Source: Trochalopteron elliotii
Taxonomy: Eukaryota; Chordata; Aves; Passeriformes; Leiothrichidae
Direction of reading: 5' to 3'
Assembly (NCBI GenBank): GCA_024734555.1
Contig: JANPWX010000173.1
Span: 2,322,363-2,386,362 of the forward strand
DNA: 64,000 nt
Shown here piece by piece: positions 1-13,700 of this stretch (positions within the stretch are counted from its first letter, which is position 1; each line of letters starts with the position of its first letter). Position numbers and translations under genes: made by a program. The notes under the pieces are model-generated. The model searched no databases. It saw only the letters and a program-made list of their open reading frames with translations, and was not told the origin of the DNA.

Positions 1-265
1 ACCTTTTTATTTCACAGATTTTCACTAGCTGAGTTATTAAATCAGAATTCTTCCTTCCAGGAGGTCTGATGAACTGTTGTTACACAGTGTAAATGTTGTT
101 GGATTGTCCCAGAACACGACCACAGAAACAAAAACCTTGTGCCTTCTTTTTACTGAAATATGGCCATTCTACTTCCATGGAAAAGTAGACATATGATGCT
201 TTAATGCATGTCAGATTTGCACCTCTAGTTGATTTAATGTTTATAAGTGGAGTGTTCTGTATATT
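1..265. other. Unique AT-rich sequence, nothing recognised
   Basis: No repeat family, RNA gene or credible coding exon is visible. The sequence is plain AT-rich, CpG-poor DNA and ends where the CR1 tail begins. Confidence 0.6.
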
Positions 266-467
266 TCACAGAAACACAGAACCACAGACTGTGTAATCTT
301 GGAAGGGACCACAGTGGAGTCATCAGGTCCAACTTCCCTGCCCAAGCAGGGTCATCTCAAAGCACATGGCACAGGATTGTGTCCAGATGGTTCTTGAGTA
401 TTTCCAATGAGGGAGACTCCACAACTTCTCTGGGCAATATGTTTGCAAAGTGTGATGAGAAGCTGTG
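266..467 (-). mobile_element. CR1 LINE 3'-end fragment, minus strand
   Basis: On the plus strand this is the reverse complement of a CR1 3' end. It opens with degenerate CACAGAA-type units, the complement of the ATTCTATG tail. Next comes a 'TTGGAAGGGACC' block near 299-310, a 'CAGGTCCAACTTCCCTGCCCA' type block near 325-345, and 'GAGACTCCACAACTTCTCTGGGC' similarity near 413-435. These blocks occur in this order in avian CR1 copies. The element is 5'-truncated, as most CR1 copies are, and keeps only the end of ORF2 and the 3' UTR. The short open frame across it is not a gene. The inner edge is approximate because similarity fades after 440. Confidence 0.88.
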
Positions 468-1250
468 AAGTCCAAATTTTATTTATGTTCACTGTGAGTT
501 TAAGCTGGCACAGATTAAATCAATTTAATTTTGTCATTAATTTCAATGGGGAAAGATATTGAATACAACTGGAAAAGAGAAAATAGAGAAAGAGAGGGGA
601 AAGGCAATTAAAAATAATGCTAAAGCAATGAAGTATTATTTCAACTTTTTTCAGGCTTTGATTGGCAGAAACAGAGGCCAGGTTAAAATTCTAAGAACGT
701 CTATAAAATACTTCCACAATCACCAATCTGAAGAAATCATCCAATTCCCCCAACTTGCAGGTATGTTGGTTAGATATGCAAGGGGGGCAAAGATAATCCA
801 GCAGGGTAGCTAAGACGGCAGTGTGATATCTATGCACCTGTGACACACATCTCAGCTGGGTTGCTCTTGGGAGCAAAAAAAAATCTGATTTTGTAGAAGT
901 GCAGATGACAAACAAACAAAAAGATGTGTAGTTTAGTTCTGGATTAGCTTGTGCTTCAATATTGTGTTTCTCTTCAAGTCTGGACTGGTCAAGTCTGAAC
1001 AAATGGTTTCATTTAGTTTTGTGTTCCTATCGTATCCAGGCAGGTATTTCAAGATTACATGCAGAAGTGGCAGTGCTTGACAAGGATTAGTGATTGGAAA
1101 TAAAAATCTCATAAAAGTAGATTTCTGCTCTTTCAATGTTTATTTCATCAGGACTAGCAAAGACACGTATCTCTCAATAACTTTTTTAAGTCCAACATGC
1201 TCTTTAAAAAAAAAAAACAAACTGAGAAGATAGCACTTCTCTTTCAGAGA
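468..1250. other. Unique AT-rich sequence
   Basis: Nothing recognised apart from a 12-base A run at 1206-1217. Short open frames on both strands show no domain or splice support. Confidence 0.55.

Positions 1251-1322
<72 letters not shown>
1251..1322. repeat. (TATC)n tetranucleotide microsatellite
   Basis: About 18 uninterrupted TATC/GATA units. Degraded units (TATCTAT, ATCTATTTATCT) continue to about 1350. The length and purity make it likely to vary in length between individuals. Confidence 0.97.
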
Positions 1323-1350
1323 ATCTATCTATATCTATTTATCTATCTTT

Positions 1351-4300
1351 AATTAAAAATGAAAATTTATATCTAATTTATACAGATTCTTTCACCTCTA
1401 TATTGATCCTTTCCAAAAGTGATGTTTTAAATTCCTCAAGTTTAAAATCTATTTCTGTGTTTACTTTAGCATGAAAATTAAAATAGTATATACAGGTAAT
1501 AAGAAACAAGTCATTAATACTATATTATTTTTTAAATGAAAGGTGGCTCTATCACTATAGCTTTTTTCTTTTATTTTATTCCATAATTACATGCCAAAAG
1601 ATCTATGAGAAAATAATATGTATGACTAATTCCTAGGAAAGATCAGTATCAATGATGATCTGCAATACTTTGTTTCTCAACACTGTATCTGCCAAAAAAA
1701 AAAAATACTTCAAGCAACATTAGTCTTAAAATCACTAGTAAGGAAACACAATTTGTTCAATATATTTTCATCCAAAACCAATTTAAATGCTGCATACTTG
1801 ATTTTAATTACTGAAAAGAAACATTCTTGATTTGACTCAATTCTGTAAAACTAAACAGAACCATCTAAAATTAGAAATTTTCCCTGATAAAGGTCTTCAG
1901 ATAGTAATCCAGCAAGATTACCAGGGAAGAGTTAATTACTTCTTGAAGCCCTTCTTTACCTATTGCATATTGTGCAAAGAGTAGGAACATACAGCTTGGG
2001 GAATAGAAACATACTTATTACAACATTTGGGAGGCAAAGAAGACTCTGAAATTTTTTTTAAAAAGCTGGATTTATTCAGCTCTTTTGGATTTTATTTGCG
2101 AATACTGCCTTATGGTGGTTCATTTTGAATGAATGTCCTCTAAATACCATTGTGGTGATGTAGAACTGCTGATGAATCCATGTGAATGCATAAAGATTGG
2201 TGATTTCATGTAGTCTGTGTCCTGAAATGTTGGATGAATATAATTTCTAAATATGTTAACACGATTAACAAATTATCAAATGACATAAAGAATTTCCAGG
2301 GAATGACTCTCAAGCAAAGATCTTGAAATTTTGAAATTGTGAATAATAGCAACTGATGCAATGTTACAAATGTACAAATATTAATTTCTTCTCAAAGAGC
2401 ACTTTTTTCCTGCTGTGAAATTAGAAAGAACAGAAAAACTCTTTACTTTTGAAAAGAAACAAGACTACAGATAGCTTCAATGATCTAATTCTCACTTCAA
2501 AAAATGAGGTGATAATTACAGTTCCAAGAGAAAAATGGTGTTGCAGTCTCTGAAAGGAAATGCTAGAGGCAACATCAGAGTGTGAAGCAAGATGGATGCA
2601 TGAGGTAACAGTATCTGAAAGTCACTGGCTTTTGATTTTCCTTAAGAAAAAAAAAGCCCAAATCCCTCAAATAAACCAACTCTGCAAAATTTCTACAAAG
2701 CCATTCAACCTGCCCCCCTTCCTCAAAGCCTCAACATATTAAATGTTGCAGACAAAACTGCCTGCAACAAAATATGTTTAGGTTGCAAGTTATCAACATT
2801 TTGATATTTGCTTCTTGTGCATCGCAGAGTGTGACTTCCCCTGTATCTGCATGACCCTTTGGTAGCTTTTCAAATTTTAGCTCAGCCTATTCTGTTGCTT
2901 TTTTATCATTGACTTATTTTTTACACCATCTATACTCTCTCTCATGGGATTCATGCCCTTTTTGGAAATAGGTAAATGAAACACTCCAAATGAAAAATAG
3001 ATGGAATGTATTTTATAAAACATATCTGCAATGTGTTCTCTTGGTAAATACAGTTCCCATCTGATATCTTAGCAAGACCTTCCTAGTATTTATTGTGGGA
3101 AAAACAGTCAAAAATATGTTCTAGAGGAACATGTAAACATTCCTAATTCATTGTGACATAAGCTATGTTCACAGTACCAGGATAGAGATGCTAGTAAGTT
3201 ATGTTCTTGTTTTTATCTTTTGAAGACAAACCTGAAACTCAGAACCTTTTTGTGTTAGGGTAGCTTTAATTCTTCTAGGAAGTGTAAATTTTTGTTCATT
3301 CCATTATCCAACCCTATCAAAATTTCTGAGTGCATAAGGCAATATGTTCCATTTCATTTCTTCTATTTCCTCTTGGTCTGATGACTGAACTACTTGTAAT
3401 TCTCTTGGCAACTCATCTTGCCACCTGAGGATAATAACAGGTTCATAGAAAACCAGGTTTTTATTCTGAAGCTTTATTTATTCAGTAACATAAATTTCAA
3501 GCAGTGTCCATATGTCTTACCTCTTCACCAAGAAAGTAAGAGTTCCAAATTCAACAACCTGCACAATCAGTATGCAGTCACTCTCTGAATCACTTGCTCT
3601 GAATTAAAATAAGTTGCAATTGCTTGCCTCTTTCTCATCACCATGCTATGCCAGCACAGAAAAACCCAGAGATTTAAAGGGTCAGAACTATAACAGACTT
3701 GCAGTTTACTGACTTTGTTTGCTTCACAGTTAATATTGTGGTTTATTTGTGGTATTTCATATAAAACTCTCTATTTAGCAATATTTTTTTTAAGGAAGAA
3801 GTATTTGATCTTTATTTCTCTTATTCTACCACTGTCATCTTTCTTGCATTTTCATTTAAAGGAAAATTGTGACAGTCTACTGAAATTCTTAGTTTTAGTT
3901 CTGAAAATGAAATGTTTTTAAGTATCTCTGTAACATTACCCACCTTTGCCTAGCATTCACTACTTGAAGAACTGTGAGAATCAAAACCAAAGTTTGTTTC
4001 TCTTTTCCTAAGATAGATATTTGCCTTCAAATGCAGAAATTTTGCTCAGCGTGGAAACCTAGATCTTAGTAATACAACGAAGTAAGGCATAAAAGAAATT
4101 TAAACAGTAGTACAAATTAAGTAAATGGCTGATTTAAAGCACTCATATGTACAATATTATTGCTCATAAAAATAATGTAAGAATTGCCTGAGGTATTTGC
4201 TGTAAAGATTAGCATTCATATAGTTTGAAAGTATGAAAATGTATTAAGTGAAAAAAATTAAATAATTTTAGTTTTCCTCTGTGTGATTACTACCGTTAAA

Positions 4301-7300
4301 TCACATAATTGAGCTTGAGAGAATGCATTTCTAAATACATCTGGAGGAGAACCATTGGCTTGATGGAGCTTACTCATATTTATCCGGTGATTCAGCTTTA
4401 ATATATCTGTGTTCACTTCATTATGCAGTATAAATACATTTTAAAAACAATCTGAAATCCAGCTAGTTCAGACCAGTAATTATAAAATTCATGTTCAAGG
4501 CTTAGAATGATATGGTATTGTTAATAAACTAAGAGTTGAGGCCATGTGTGATTTTAAAATAAATTTATTTAAAAACCTGTAAGTTACATACTCCATAATA
4601 ACATTCTTGATTAGCAGAGCCCATCACTTCCTCTGGGGCACACACAGAAGTTCTTTGAAAAAGATTTGCCTGTGAGTGGTATCTTAAAAATCACTGAGCT
4701 GCAGGAGCTGGAGTGACAATGATGACAGAGAGTGTATGATGACATTTTTATCGGCAGACTCCTGTGTATCTCACACCTTGCTTAATCCTATTTCTGATCC
4801 CTCCCGAGTACACATTTTGGAAAAATCAGAATAAGAAAAAACATACAAAAAAATCCTACTGGCAGTGTAATTTTATTCACCATCTTACTGACTTTTTTTA
4901 AGAATAAGGAGGAAATATGTTTCCTCCTACTGGGAAAGTGTTTCAGGATCTCACAGTGTGATGATTGGAAAATGCTTTCCAATCTCTAGCCTAAATTCAA
5001 TCACAGCCAGTTTCTGCCCATTGTTCAGCTGCCGGCATCATCCTTTAATTTAAACATCCCTTTTCTACCTTTTAGGAAAATACAACGATCAAAATCTCCA
5101 GCAGATAAAAAAAAAGCAAAACTTTCCTCTGATTTTGGGAAGGCAGAATGAAAATCAACATTGGAGACCTCTACCTTGTGAGGGGAAAAACCTAACATCC
5201 CTGTTATGGAAATGCAGTTTAGAAAGGAAATGCATATTGATATTGGAGTGACTGAACACTAAGGTGCTTTAATATCTCATTTTGCTGGGAAAGGAATTTG
5301 CTGTATCTGGTTAATCTTCCTTAGGAATAAGCTTCTTAATTGCTGTAAACCTATTTAGTTGTAGGCAGAGCACTTCTGACCCAATACTGTTCTGTACCTG
5401 AGATCAGCATTGTGCAAGTGTGGAAGAAGGAAAGAAAATTTTTGCTTTTGATTTACTACCCTAGCAAGTTCAAGCATTTATATTTTTAGTATAGAATTCA
5501 GTTAAATATAAGACACTCTAAGTCCTAACAGTGAGGCTCAAAGGCTGGTTAAGATGTTTGCCATCAGGCAGCAAAAAGTGCTCATGAGATTATGGAGAGG
5601 CTCCAATTAACCAGCACTGATTAGATGGCACAGGGGTGTGGGAGGAGGTGGTTATCCTCTAGGAACAGCCACCTCTAGGAGTGCACCTGCATCAACACTT
5701 CAGTGCAGAGGTTTCCTTCAGCTGTGCATTTTCTCATGTTTTTACCTGATGCTCTGTACAGCACACATCTTCACTCATTCTCAGATAATGATCTTCAGGA
5801 TTGCTCATCAGAGCAAAAGCTGGTCAGGATGCCCCTAGAGATTGCCAGAGTGAGGTAATTCTTCTAGAAAGTTATAAAGAGCTTGGTTCAAACAAACTTG
5901 AATTAATGAGATCCCTCCATATGAATTCTCCAGACGAGGAAATCAGACTGAAAAATGTCTTAACTAGAACTCATTAACCTGAGCAGTCTGCACTGTCAAG
6001 CAGCTGCACTGTGTACCCACTGCTCCAAAAGTGTTTATAGCTGGTGGCAGGAAAGAGGGCTTTGTCTTTTGTTTCAAAATCACTTCACAAGAGTTTAACT
6101 CATTGTACCATATTATCTGCACATTTAGGCTGTGTAGCCTAAATTAGTTTTGCATTGGAGAAGGAAAACAAGGTAATGAAAATAATCTGTATAGTTGAAG
6201 TACTTTTTCCTAAACTTTTAAATATGTCCACCTCATATATGTATGTCAAAGTAGGACATTGTAAGTTATGAACCTTTTCTCAGTGTCTAAGCTAAATATC
6301 CCTTCTCTAAATTTGAGTCCATTGTGTCTTCCCTTTTCCATTTGGACACTGGGGAGACTTTTTAACATACCTGGAGTGTCCTTCAGTTTTGCAGCTCTGA
6401 ACTAGAATCTCAATTGTGTTTTAGCCTCCTTTTGTGCAACCTTCTTATGGAGTTGCAATTACTCTTTTTGCTGTCACTTTGAAATCTCTTTGCTACCCAT
6501 TACTCGCAGTGTGATACCCACAGCCGGATATAACACGTCATCTTCTTGTTGTAATTTGCATTAGAAGAGAAGTCTTCTTGCTTGGAAGGAGAGGATGATG
6601 CTGATGCATCCTCAGCTTGCAAGATTCCAGCATGACCCACTTCTCTTCCACAAACAATTGTCCAACAACTGTGTCTTTGTGCAGTTGTCTACTCCTGCTT
6701 AAATGCAGAAGCCTGTATATAATAAGTCCTTTGGTTCATACATATCCACCTGATCCTGCTCATCAGTGGGAGTGCAGCACTTCCCAGTTCTGAGTTTTGC
6801 ACTCACCTGCATTTATACCTTTCTGATATCTGACAACTTGCTTATAAGACACTGTCAGAGAAGACCTGATTGTATTTTAAAGGCTTCATTCAGAGCCTGG
6901 ATATGCGTATCTGCAGCTTCCTCAGGCCTTTTGCCCTGTCACAGGAGAGGATTTGGTTGATTCGTTGTTATTATTAGGAGAGTTCTGTGAAGTGTATACA
7001 TTTTGATAGCACTCCTCATTTTTAATTCCTTATCTTTACAAATAGTTCACTGGATTATTTTTACAGAGAGTGCAGCACAATATATAGCATCTTCTGGTTC
7101 TTCTTTATTCCTTTCTTAAAACAGCCATTATTTTATCGCCTGCAACATTATGCTTCTCAGTTCTCTGAGATCACATTATCCAATTTGTTAAGCTTACTAG
7201 CATTAGTTTTATCTACTTTATTCCTTTATTTCCCACCATTTTCCCTTTCTCTAATAAATTTTGGTTGTTTTAATTCTGCTAGCTCTCTGTTTATTACTTC

Positions 7301-8841
7301 TATTGAAGAACAAGATGGAAGAAGTGCTGAAATTTTCACAGTCAATCCTCATTCCTCTGCTAGCAGATTTTCTTCTTGCAAAATCATCAGAGTAATTCTT
7401 TCTTTGGTATTTTCCCTATCCTAATATGCAGAGAGAAGAAATCTTCCCTCCTCAAGTTTATTGAGAATAAAAGGCCATGAATCAGCAGTAGCTGGACAAT
7501 TGGGAAACTTCTCATGATGAAAATTTTATTATCTACATTGTAGACATTTTATTGCTGTCTCATCAAGAAACATTGCTACCTAACAATACTAACCAACAGT
7601 GTTGCAAAGAAAAAACCTTTCCTTTTTTGATATTAGGCATTTTTGAAATTCCATCACGTGGAAGCTAAACAATAATCTCAAAATGAGAAAGACTGCAATC
7701 ACTACTAAAGTGATTAACTGCTCTTCTAAATGGTGGAACTGCCGAAACGTACTATTCATGTGAAAGAATGGAATAAAAAAAGATGGCTAATTGTTCTAAC
7801 CAATAACATATATTTGAGAAAAACAAACTCAACAAATTACTAAGCAAAAAAAAAAAACCCAAACCCAGAACACTGCAGTAGAGTATGAATGCAATTCACA
7901 CTGAAACTTATGCAGTAAAAACACCTTGAATTACAAAAATATGGCACAGAATGTGAAAGCAGCAGGACAGAGCACAGGTGCCATGAAGCCTCTTGGTCCA
8001 TAGACAAGTGAACATCCACTGACCTCTGAGTACAGGGCCTGTTCATGGGGACATGTGAACTTTGCAACATGACCTCACCCATTGTTGTGGAGAACACATT
8101 TGTGTGGCAATGGCCATAAAATGACACAGAGTGAGCAAATGGCAGCTTTTTAAATAATGTAGGAGTTTGTAGGAGCTAAGTACTTCTGATGCTTTCCTTC
8201 CTCTTGTTTACCCAGCTGTTTTCTGGAAGGTAAACTTCTCTTTGACAAAGGCAAATTTCTTTTCTGACAAAATTATTGCCTCACAGATAAGATTTTTTTT
8301 TCTTGGAAGTTCTGCATAATTTTTTTGTTCTTATTAGACCTAATGAAAGATGAAACAAAAGTCTCACTTCTGAAGAGATTACTCGATGCTTCACTACTCA
8401 AACCCATCAGTAAATTCATAAACAGTAGCATACTTCCTCCATTTCTCATCTTCCCTGCTTTTTGGATCATATTATTGTTCATCTTATCTCCTTTCCTCAG
8501 CCTTATTTTCCACTCAGATATTTCTTGTGTATCCTAAGATTGATTCCATAAGTAGAGCTGAAGCAAGAATCGAAATGCTTTTCTGAATTTTTCGTTTTCC
8601 AGAGCAATCTATGTGCTATAAAACTCAGACCTATCGCAATATTATTCATCAAATTTCACAAGGAGAAATGGAAAATAAAAATAATACTTTTATAACAGCT
8701 CTTACTATTTCTTATGTTGGGTTCCATGAATTCTGATAAATAAATTTTCACATAGAATAACATAATTGAAATGGGTTGTCAGTGAATCTATGCATATCCA
8801 GATAGCCCAGTGAACACATGCAAATCTCCTTTAAGTATGGT
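1351..8841. other. Long unique AT-rich stretch, no gene recognised
   Basis: About 7.5 kb without a recognisable transposon or credible exon. Open frames are all under 100 codons and overlap one another on both strands, as chance frames do. A slightly less AT-rich patch at about 5580-5850 and a T/C-rich patch at about 6200-7400 have no identifiable content. Very old repeat remnants cannot be excluded by eye. Confidence 0.5.
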
Positions 8842-8870
8842 TTGTTGGAATTCTGCTAAAATTCCAACAA
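8842..8870. repeat. Perfect inverted repeat, 11-bp arms
   Basis: The arms TTGTTGGAATT (8842-8852) and AATTCCAACAA (8860-8870) are exact reverse complements around a 7-base loop. No adjacent terminator-like or transposon structure is seen, and it may be a chance hairpin. Confidence 0.8.
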
Positions 8871-10635
8871 TTTGCACTTCGTGTAGAAATACATCAGAAG
8901 ATATGAAGAAAGAATATATAACTTTTTTAATGCTTTACACTCTCTTTACATGAGACTATCAGGGGTCACATCTTAATAGAGACTTTCAAGAAATTCCTCA
9001 GCAATTCAAAAACTACTGCATTCTGTGAGGTATCTTAGGATAAATTGTTTGCCTACATAAACAGTCGTGATGTAAATTTTGAAAACGTGAGTAGAAGCAA
9101 GTTACATGATTTTAGGAATCTCTCTCTCAGCATCATAAAATGCAAAACAAGGTAATAGTGCCTATGCAAAGTTGGTTTGCATCATGAGATACATTTATCA
9201 TAGTTTATATAAAGGCAAATCAAAACAAAATAAAGAGAGAGGGGGAAAATTATGCTCTGGAATGAATGAAACTGCAGTACTCCTCATGACTTCTTTTATA
9301 TCAAGCATAGTTTTCATTCTTTAAAAAATTTTTGCCAGCTCCATTGTGTATCTTAATTACTTATTTTAAAACCCAGGTAACTAATTTTTCTGTTATATTA
9401 TATGAGCATCCCCTTTTTAATGCAGGGACAGATTATTTGAAAAAAAAGTGTATTCTACCTGTAAAAACTTTCCCTATCAATTATTAAAACCCAATCAAAG
9501 AAGCTTTAATTTGAAAAACAATTTACTAATGAGTATTAGGAAAATTACTATTTTTCAAAAAGTTGAAAAAATTCATAATAAACAATGATATGAAGCTGCA
9601 AACAACACGTTTAATTGCAGAAATATAAACAGAAGAGGTAGAATTTAGAACGACATGAAAAGTAGTAGGGATAGCAAGGACAAGAGATAAACACTGCACA
9701 TTTAAAAATTACCTTACAAGTACATCCCAGATCTGTGGAGAGGAAATGAAACTCAGTTTGTAAATACTTTCCTTGGCTAGAGGAAGTTGTTCAGACATGC
9801 AAATCTCTCAGCTATTTTTTCGTTCTTAAAATGTTTTCCTACAGCCAAGAAGATCTTCCATTTTGTTAATGTCTCATTGTATATTTCAAATGTTTTCTCA
9901 CCTTTATCTAAAAAAAAATATTTTAAATAGGCCAAGAATATAAACCTCAATGCTCTCTACACATTTCAGTATTTGAATCTCGTGTAACCCCAGTGCTTTG
10001 CCTTTCTGGAGGAGTGCAGCAGGAGGATGGTGCTTCCTTAGGTCACGGTGCCACAGCTGTGGAGAACTAGGATGTACAGTGCAGAAATAACTCACTGGAA
10101 TGGTCTCTGCAAGGAAGGGACATTACTATTCATAAATTACCTAGACAGTGCATTCTTCTGCAGAAAGCATAATAATAAAGTGAAGTGGGAGTCTGAGAGG
10201 TCAGCTACTTTACCGAGCCTCATCTAATGCACCCATCATTTCTCATAGCATTCTAACCTGCAGGTACATGTCCCTTATCCTTTTATATCATTGATGCTTT
10301 CTACATCAGAGTGTGGTGAATGTGCCCTTCAGGTTCATTTCTGTAGAAATACTGTCTGCCTGATTATTCCCCAATTTATGTCTGTGCTGCTGGTTATTTC
10401 TCTTATTTCTGGAAATCGTGCCAGCTCCTGTTGTGTTCAAATGCTATTCAAGTGGTTCCAACTATAATGGTATCCTCAAAAAGACTAATCTGTCACCTTT
10501 TTGTGACATCTGTAGGTTATAACAAGTCTTCCATCATCCAGTTGTGCCACAGGAAAACTACTAAGGGACAACGAACAATTGAGAAAGAAAAAAACCCAAA
10601 TTTTAAGTGTTTTAAAACACCCAACTTTTAAATGT
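8871..10635. other. Unique AT-rich sequence
   Basis: No repeat family, RNA gene or exon recognised. The sequence contains ordinary A/T runs only. Confidence 0.5.
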
Positions 10636-10735
10636 TTTGGGTTTTGTTTTGGGGAGGCGTTTGTGGTTTATTTGGGTGGGGTTTTTTGTTGTGGGGTTTT
10701 TTTTTTTCCTTCTTTTTTTTTCTCTTTTTTTATTA
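10636..10735. repeat. G/T-rich then T-rich low-complexity tract
   Basis: The plus strand is nearly all G and T from about 10636 to 10708, then T with some C to 10730. It holds five G runs of three or four (10639, 10651, 10674, 10678, 10693), with loops of 1 to 19 bases, so it is at best a weak G-quadruplex candidate. The short open frame across it is a low-complexity artefact. Confidence 0.8.
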
Positions 10736-13700
10736 AAGGAGAAGATCTCTTTTTTTTATTCATGAAAACAAATAACTTGTTTGAAGAGCAGAGTGAATTG
10801 TAGACTTGGATAACTCAGATTGGACCTGTAGATACACAAACCCTACTAAATCTCATTTCCTTTAGAGGCTGGCGACCGGAGTGGTCTCAGATAAGCACTA
10901 CACTTGCAATAAAAGAGTCTCTTCTAATCTCTGACAAACCCAGACTTCCTTTTCTGAGTCTTTGAAATAAAATAGCAAAATCTTCAGTGTCACTCACCTT
11001 TGCAAGAGCATATTTAACACAGGGATCTCCTTGGTTTTATTCTTCTGTAGGGGTTTCAGACAGTGAAGGACAAGAAATATCTATTTACATAGTAGTATAC
11101 TTTATTTTTCTAGTGGTACAATATTAATTTTCTACTAATTCTCTAGCTTAGAAATTGAAATGCTAAAAAGCATGGCCACTTTTCATCAAAGTGAAATGCT
11201 GTTTTATGTGAAGTTCATTTCTTAGATTTGATATGAGGAAATGACATTAGATCTGTTTCTCTGTCACCTTCCATTAATTCCATGTCATTTGAATTCAATC
11301 AAATTTTGGATCTATATTTTGATACAATAAATTCTAACCCTTCTCTTTTTGATTTATCACTTTTAGGGCTTTGGAAACTCTATTACTCTCTCAATTAAAC
11401 ACATGAATATGGTCATACACGTGCAGGGTCACTCAGCCTGTAAGAAAAATAAGGAACTTATTTTCTTTATTACACTCAGCAGTGTGCAACTACATAAACA
11501 ATCAAGCTACATGAAAAAGACCACATTTTTACACAGTCATTGAAGTAAGATTTCTGTCTGGCGATCCAATCCAAAGCTTTACATTGCAAGGGTTTCAGAT
11601 CTAGCCTAAGAATCCAAAGGAGACTCTTTCCACTTCTGTCTATTCCCTTTTTTTTTCTTTTTTTTCTTTTTTTTAAATGAAAAGTAAACTATATAACTGC
11701 CATTTTTTAAACAACATTTTATGTGAAAGAGCTTTTCTGAACTACATTCTTTAACAGATTCAACAATAAAACTTTTATTAATGATGAACTTGGCAGCTTT
11801 TATAATACAGATTTTTATAATCTCTGCATTTTATGGTATTGTATGTTTTGAAATCTGTAAGGCATGTCAAAAATCAAGTTTTTATAATAGATATCTTTTA
11901 TGACACACAGCAAAAAGCATTCTAGATTTTCAGAGTTAAATTATGTAAATTTCTGTTAAAATTCAGAAGTTAAAAGGGTATTATAATTAGCATACTCATC
12001 AGGTTCCTGCGTTTCAAAAACTTTGCTTTTAGGAGTAAGCCCTGCATTGGACAGATAACAGGAAATTTATTTCATGTCTTTGTTCCCAAAAATTTGGTCA
12101 TTATGTTTAGGAACCTGACAGACAGAAATACTGCTAAAGGATAATAAAAGGCCAAAGATTTTCTGCTGCAGTTTTGTGTGATACAGAGAAGACTCATTGC
12201 TTTTGAAAGGATGAGGGTCTGGGCGCAAACAAAAATCATTGAAAATGGAAACAGGAAAGAACAAAAGGCTTTCAAATTAGATACATGAAGAAAATGCTCT
12301 TGTCACACCTGCTTCATTTCTGGCTATTGCACTGTCTATTCTTTTCTACCACTTTTTGAAGACTGAACATATTACAAGGAGAAGGATTGTACTCCAAAGC
12401 ATTTGCAGTAGCAAAGTCAGATAGGCTTGGGATTTCCTAAGATTAATTTTGTCCAGACAACCCAGAGCTTCTGGGTAAATAATGCTCCATTGTTGATGGA
12501 TTGAACCTTACTGCTACTGAGCTTTGCAGAAGCCTGCCAGCTCCCCAAAGAAAGAAGTGTTCAAAGAAAAACAAGTTTTTTACTTCCACAAAGAACTTGT
12601 CATGACATCTTTGTCTCTACTTCCAGCAAACTTTCCCAGATGAAATTAATTCTAGACAAACAAAAATAAACAAATTTCTCTGACAGTTGCTGATAGTTAC
12701 ATACAATCTTATGTTTGAGTTTTCACACAATGCTGAAAAATAATGCCTGCAATGTGGTTTTAAAAGCCTCACAAAAGGAAGAAGGCAGATGTGGATGTGT
12801 TTTTGATGCAACTTTTTCCAAGTCACTAATGCTAGACATCTCCTATCCCACTGGTGTTTGAAGATAGTAATTTCCTTACACAGGAATGGTGTTTTTTTGG
12901 TCCTTGCACATTTCTTAGCATATGGTCAGGCACACCCATTGTCCTCAGTGCATGTAAAATGTCTTAGATGTTAAAGCTAAGCTGGGTTTGCTGTCTCCAG
13001 GTACCTAATGGAACAAATGGACAACTCATTTTATCTTTTGACAGGTAAAAGATGAAACATTTCAGTTCCTTTAAGGGAAGAAGCTAAAACAGCTTTGGAC
13101 TAAAGAAAACCTTGTGCTACTTATGAGGGACAAATTATTAGATTCTTATATACAAGCAGAAATTTGAAGCAAACTTTAGTAATTCTTTGAGTTTCTTATG
13201 ATGATCATATCCTTTTCCTTTGCCATTGGCATATGGTTCATAATCCTGATAAAACCTTTTGTGAAGTGATCTCGTTGCTAAAAATGATGGTAATACCAGA
13301 GAAAATATTTCCATTTTATGTCAGTAAGTCTGTGCTTTTGCTCTTGTTGAAACCTTATCAGAGAACACTAAGAGTAATTCATTTGAGAGGGATGAGAAAC
13401 TCCCCTATTTTTTTTTGCTAAGCACACTCAGAAATAAATTTGTATTTACTAGGTCCAATGCCAAGTTACTGAATTTACATTGTTATTTTGAGAGTCTAAA
13501 CTCTTAATGGTTACTTTGTAGTGAATAATTACGGGTTCAAAGTTAAGCATGAAAGATTGCAAATCTAAAATAACAAAATCTAGCAGAGAAGACTTATCAA
13601 GAAGCTTGTCAAGAAGAAAACAACAGTGAATGTTCTACTAGTATGTAACTGTGGTAGAATGGCACCAAGGAAATAAAAGCATTCAAAGTTAATAATATGG

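Noticed and set aside
1251..1350. CRISPR-like regular repeats
   Set aside because: These are simple tetranucleotide arrays with no spacers, in an animal genome.
6200..6700. Possible very old minus-strand CR1 ORF2 segment
   Set aside because: Only scattered short words resemble CR1, with no ordered run of blocks.
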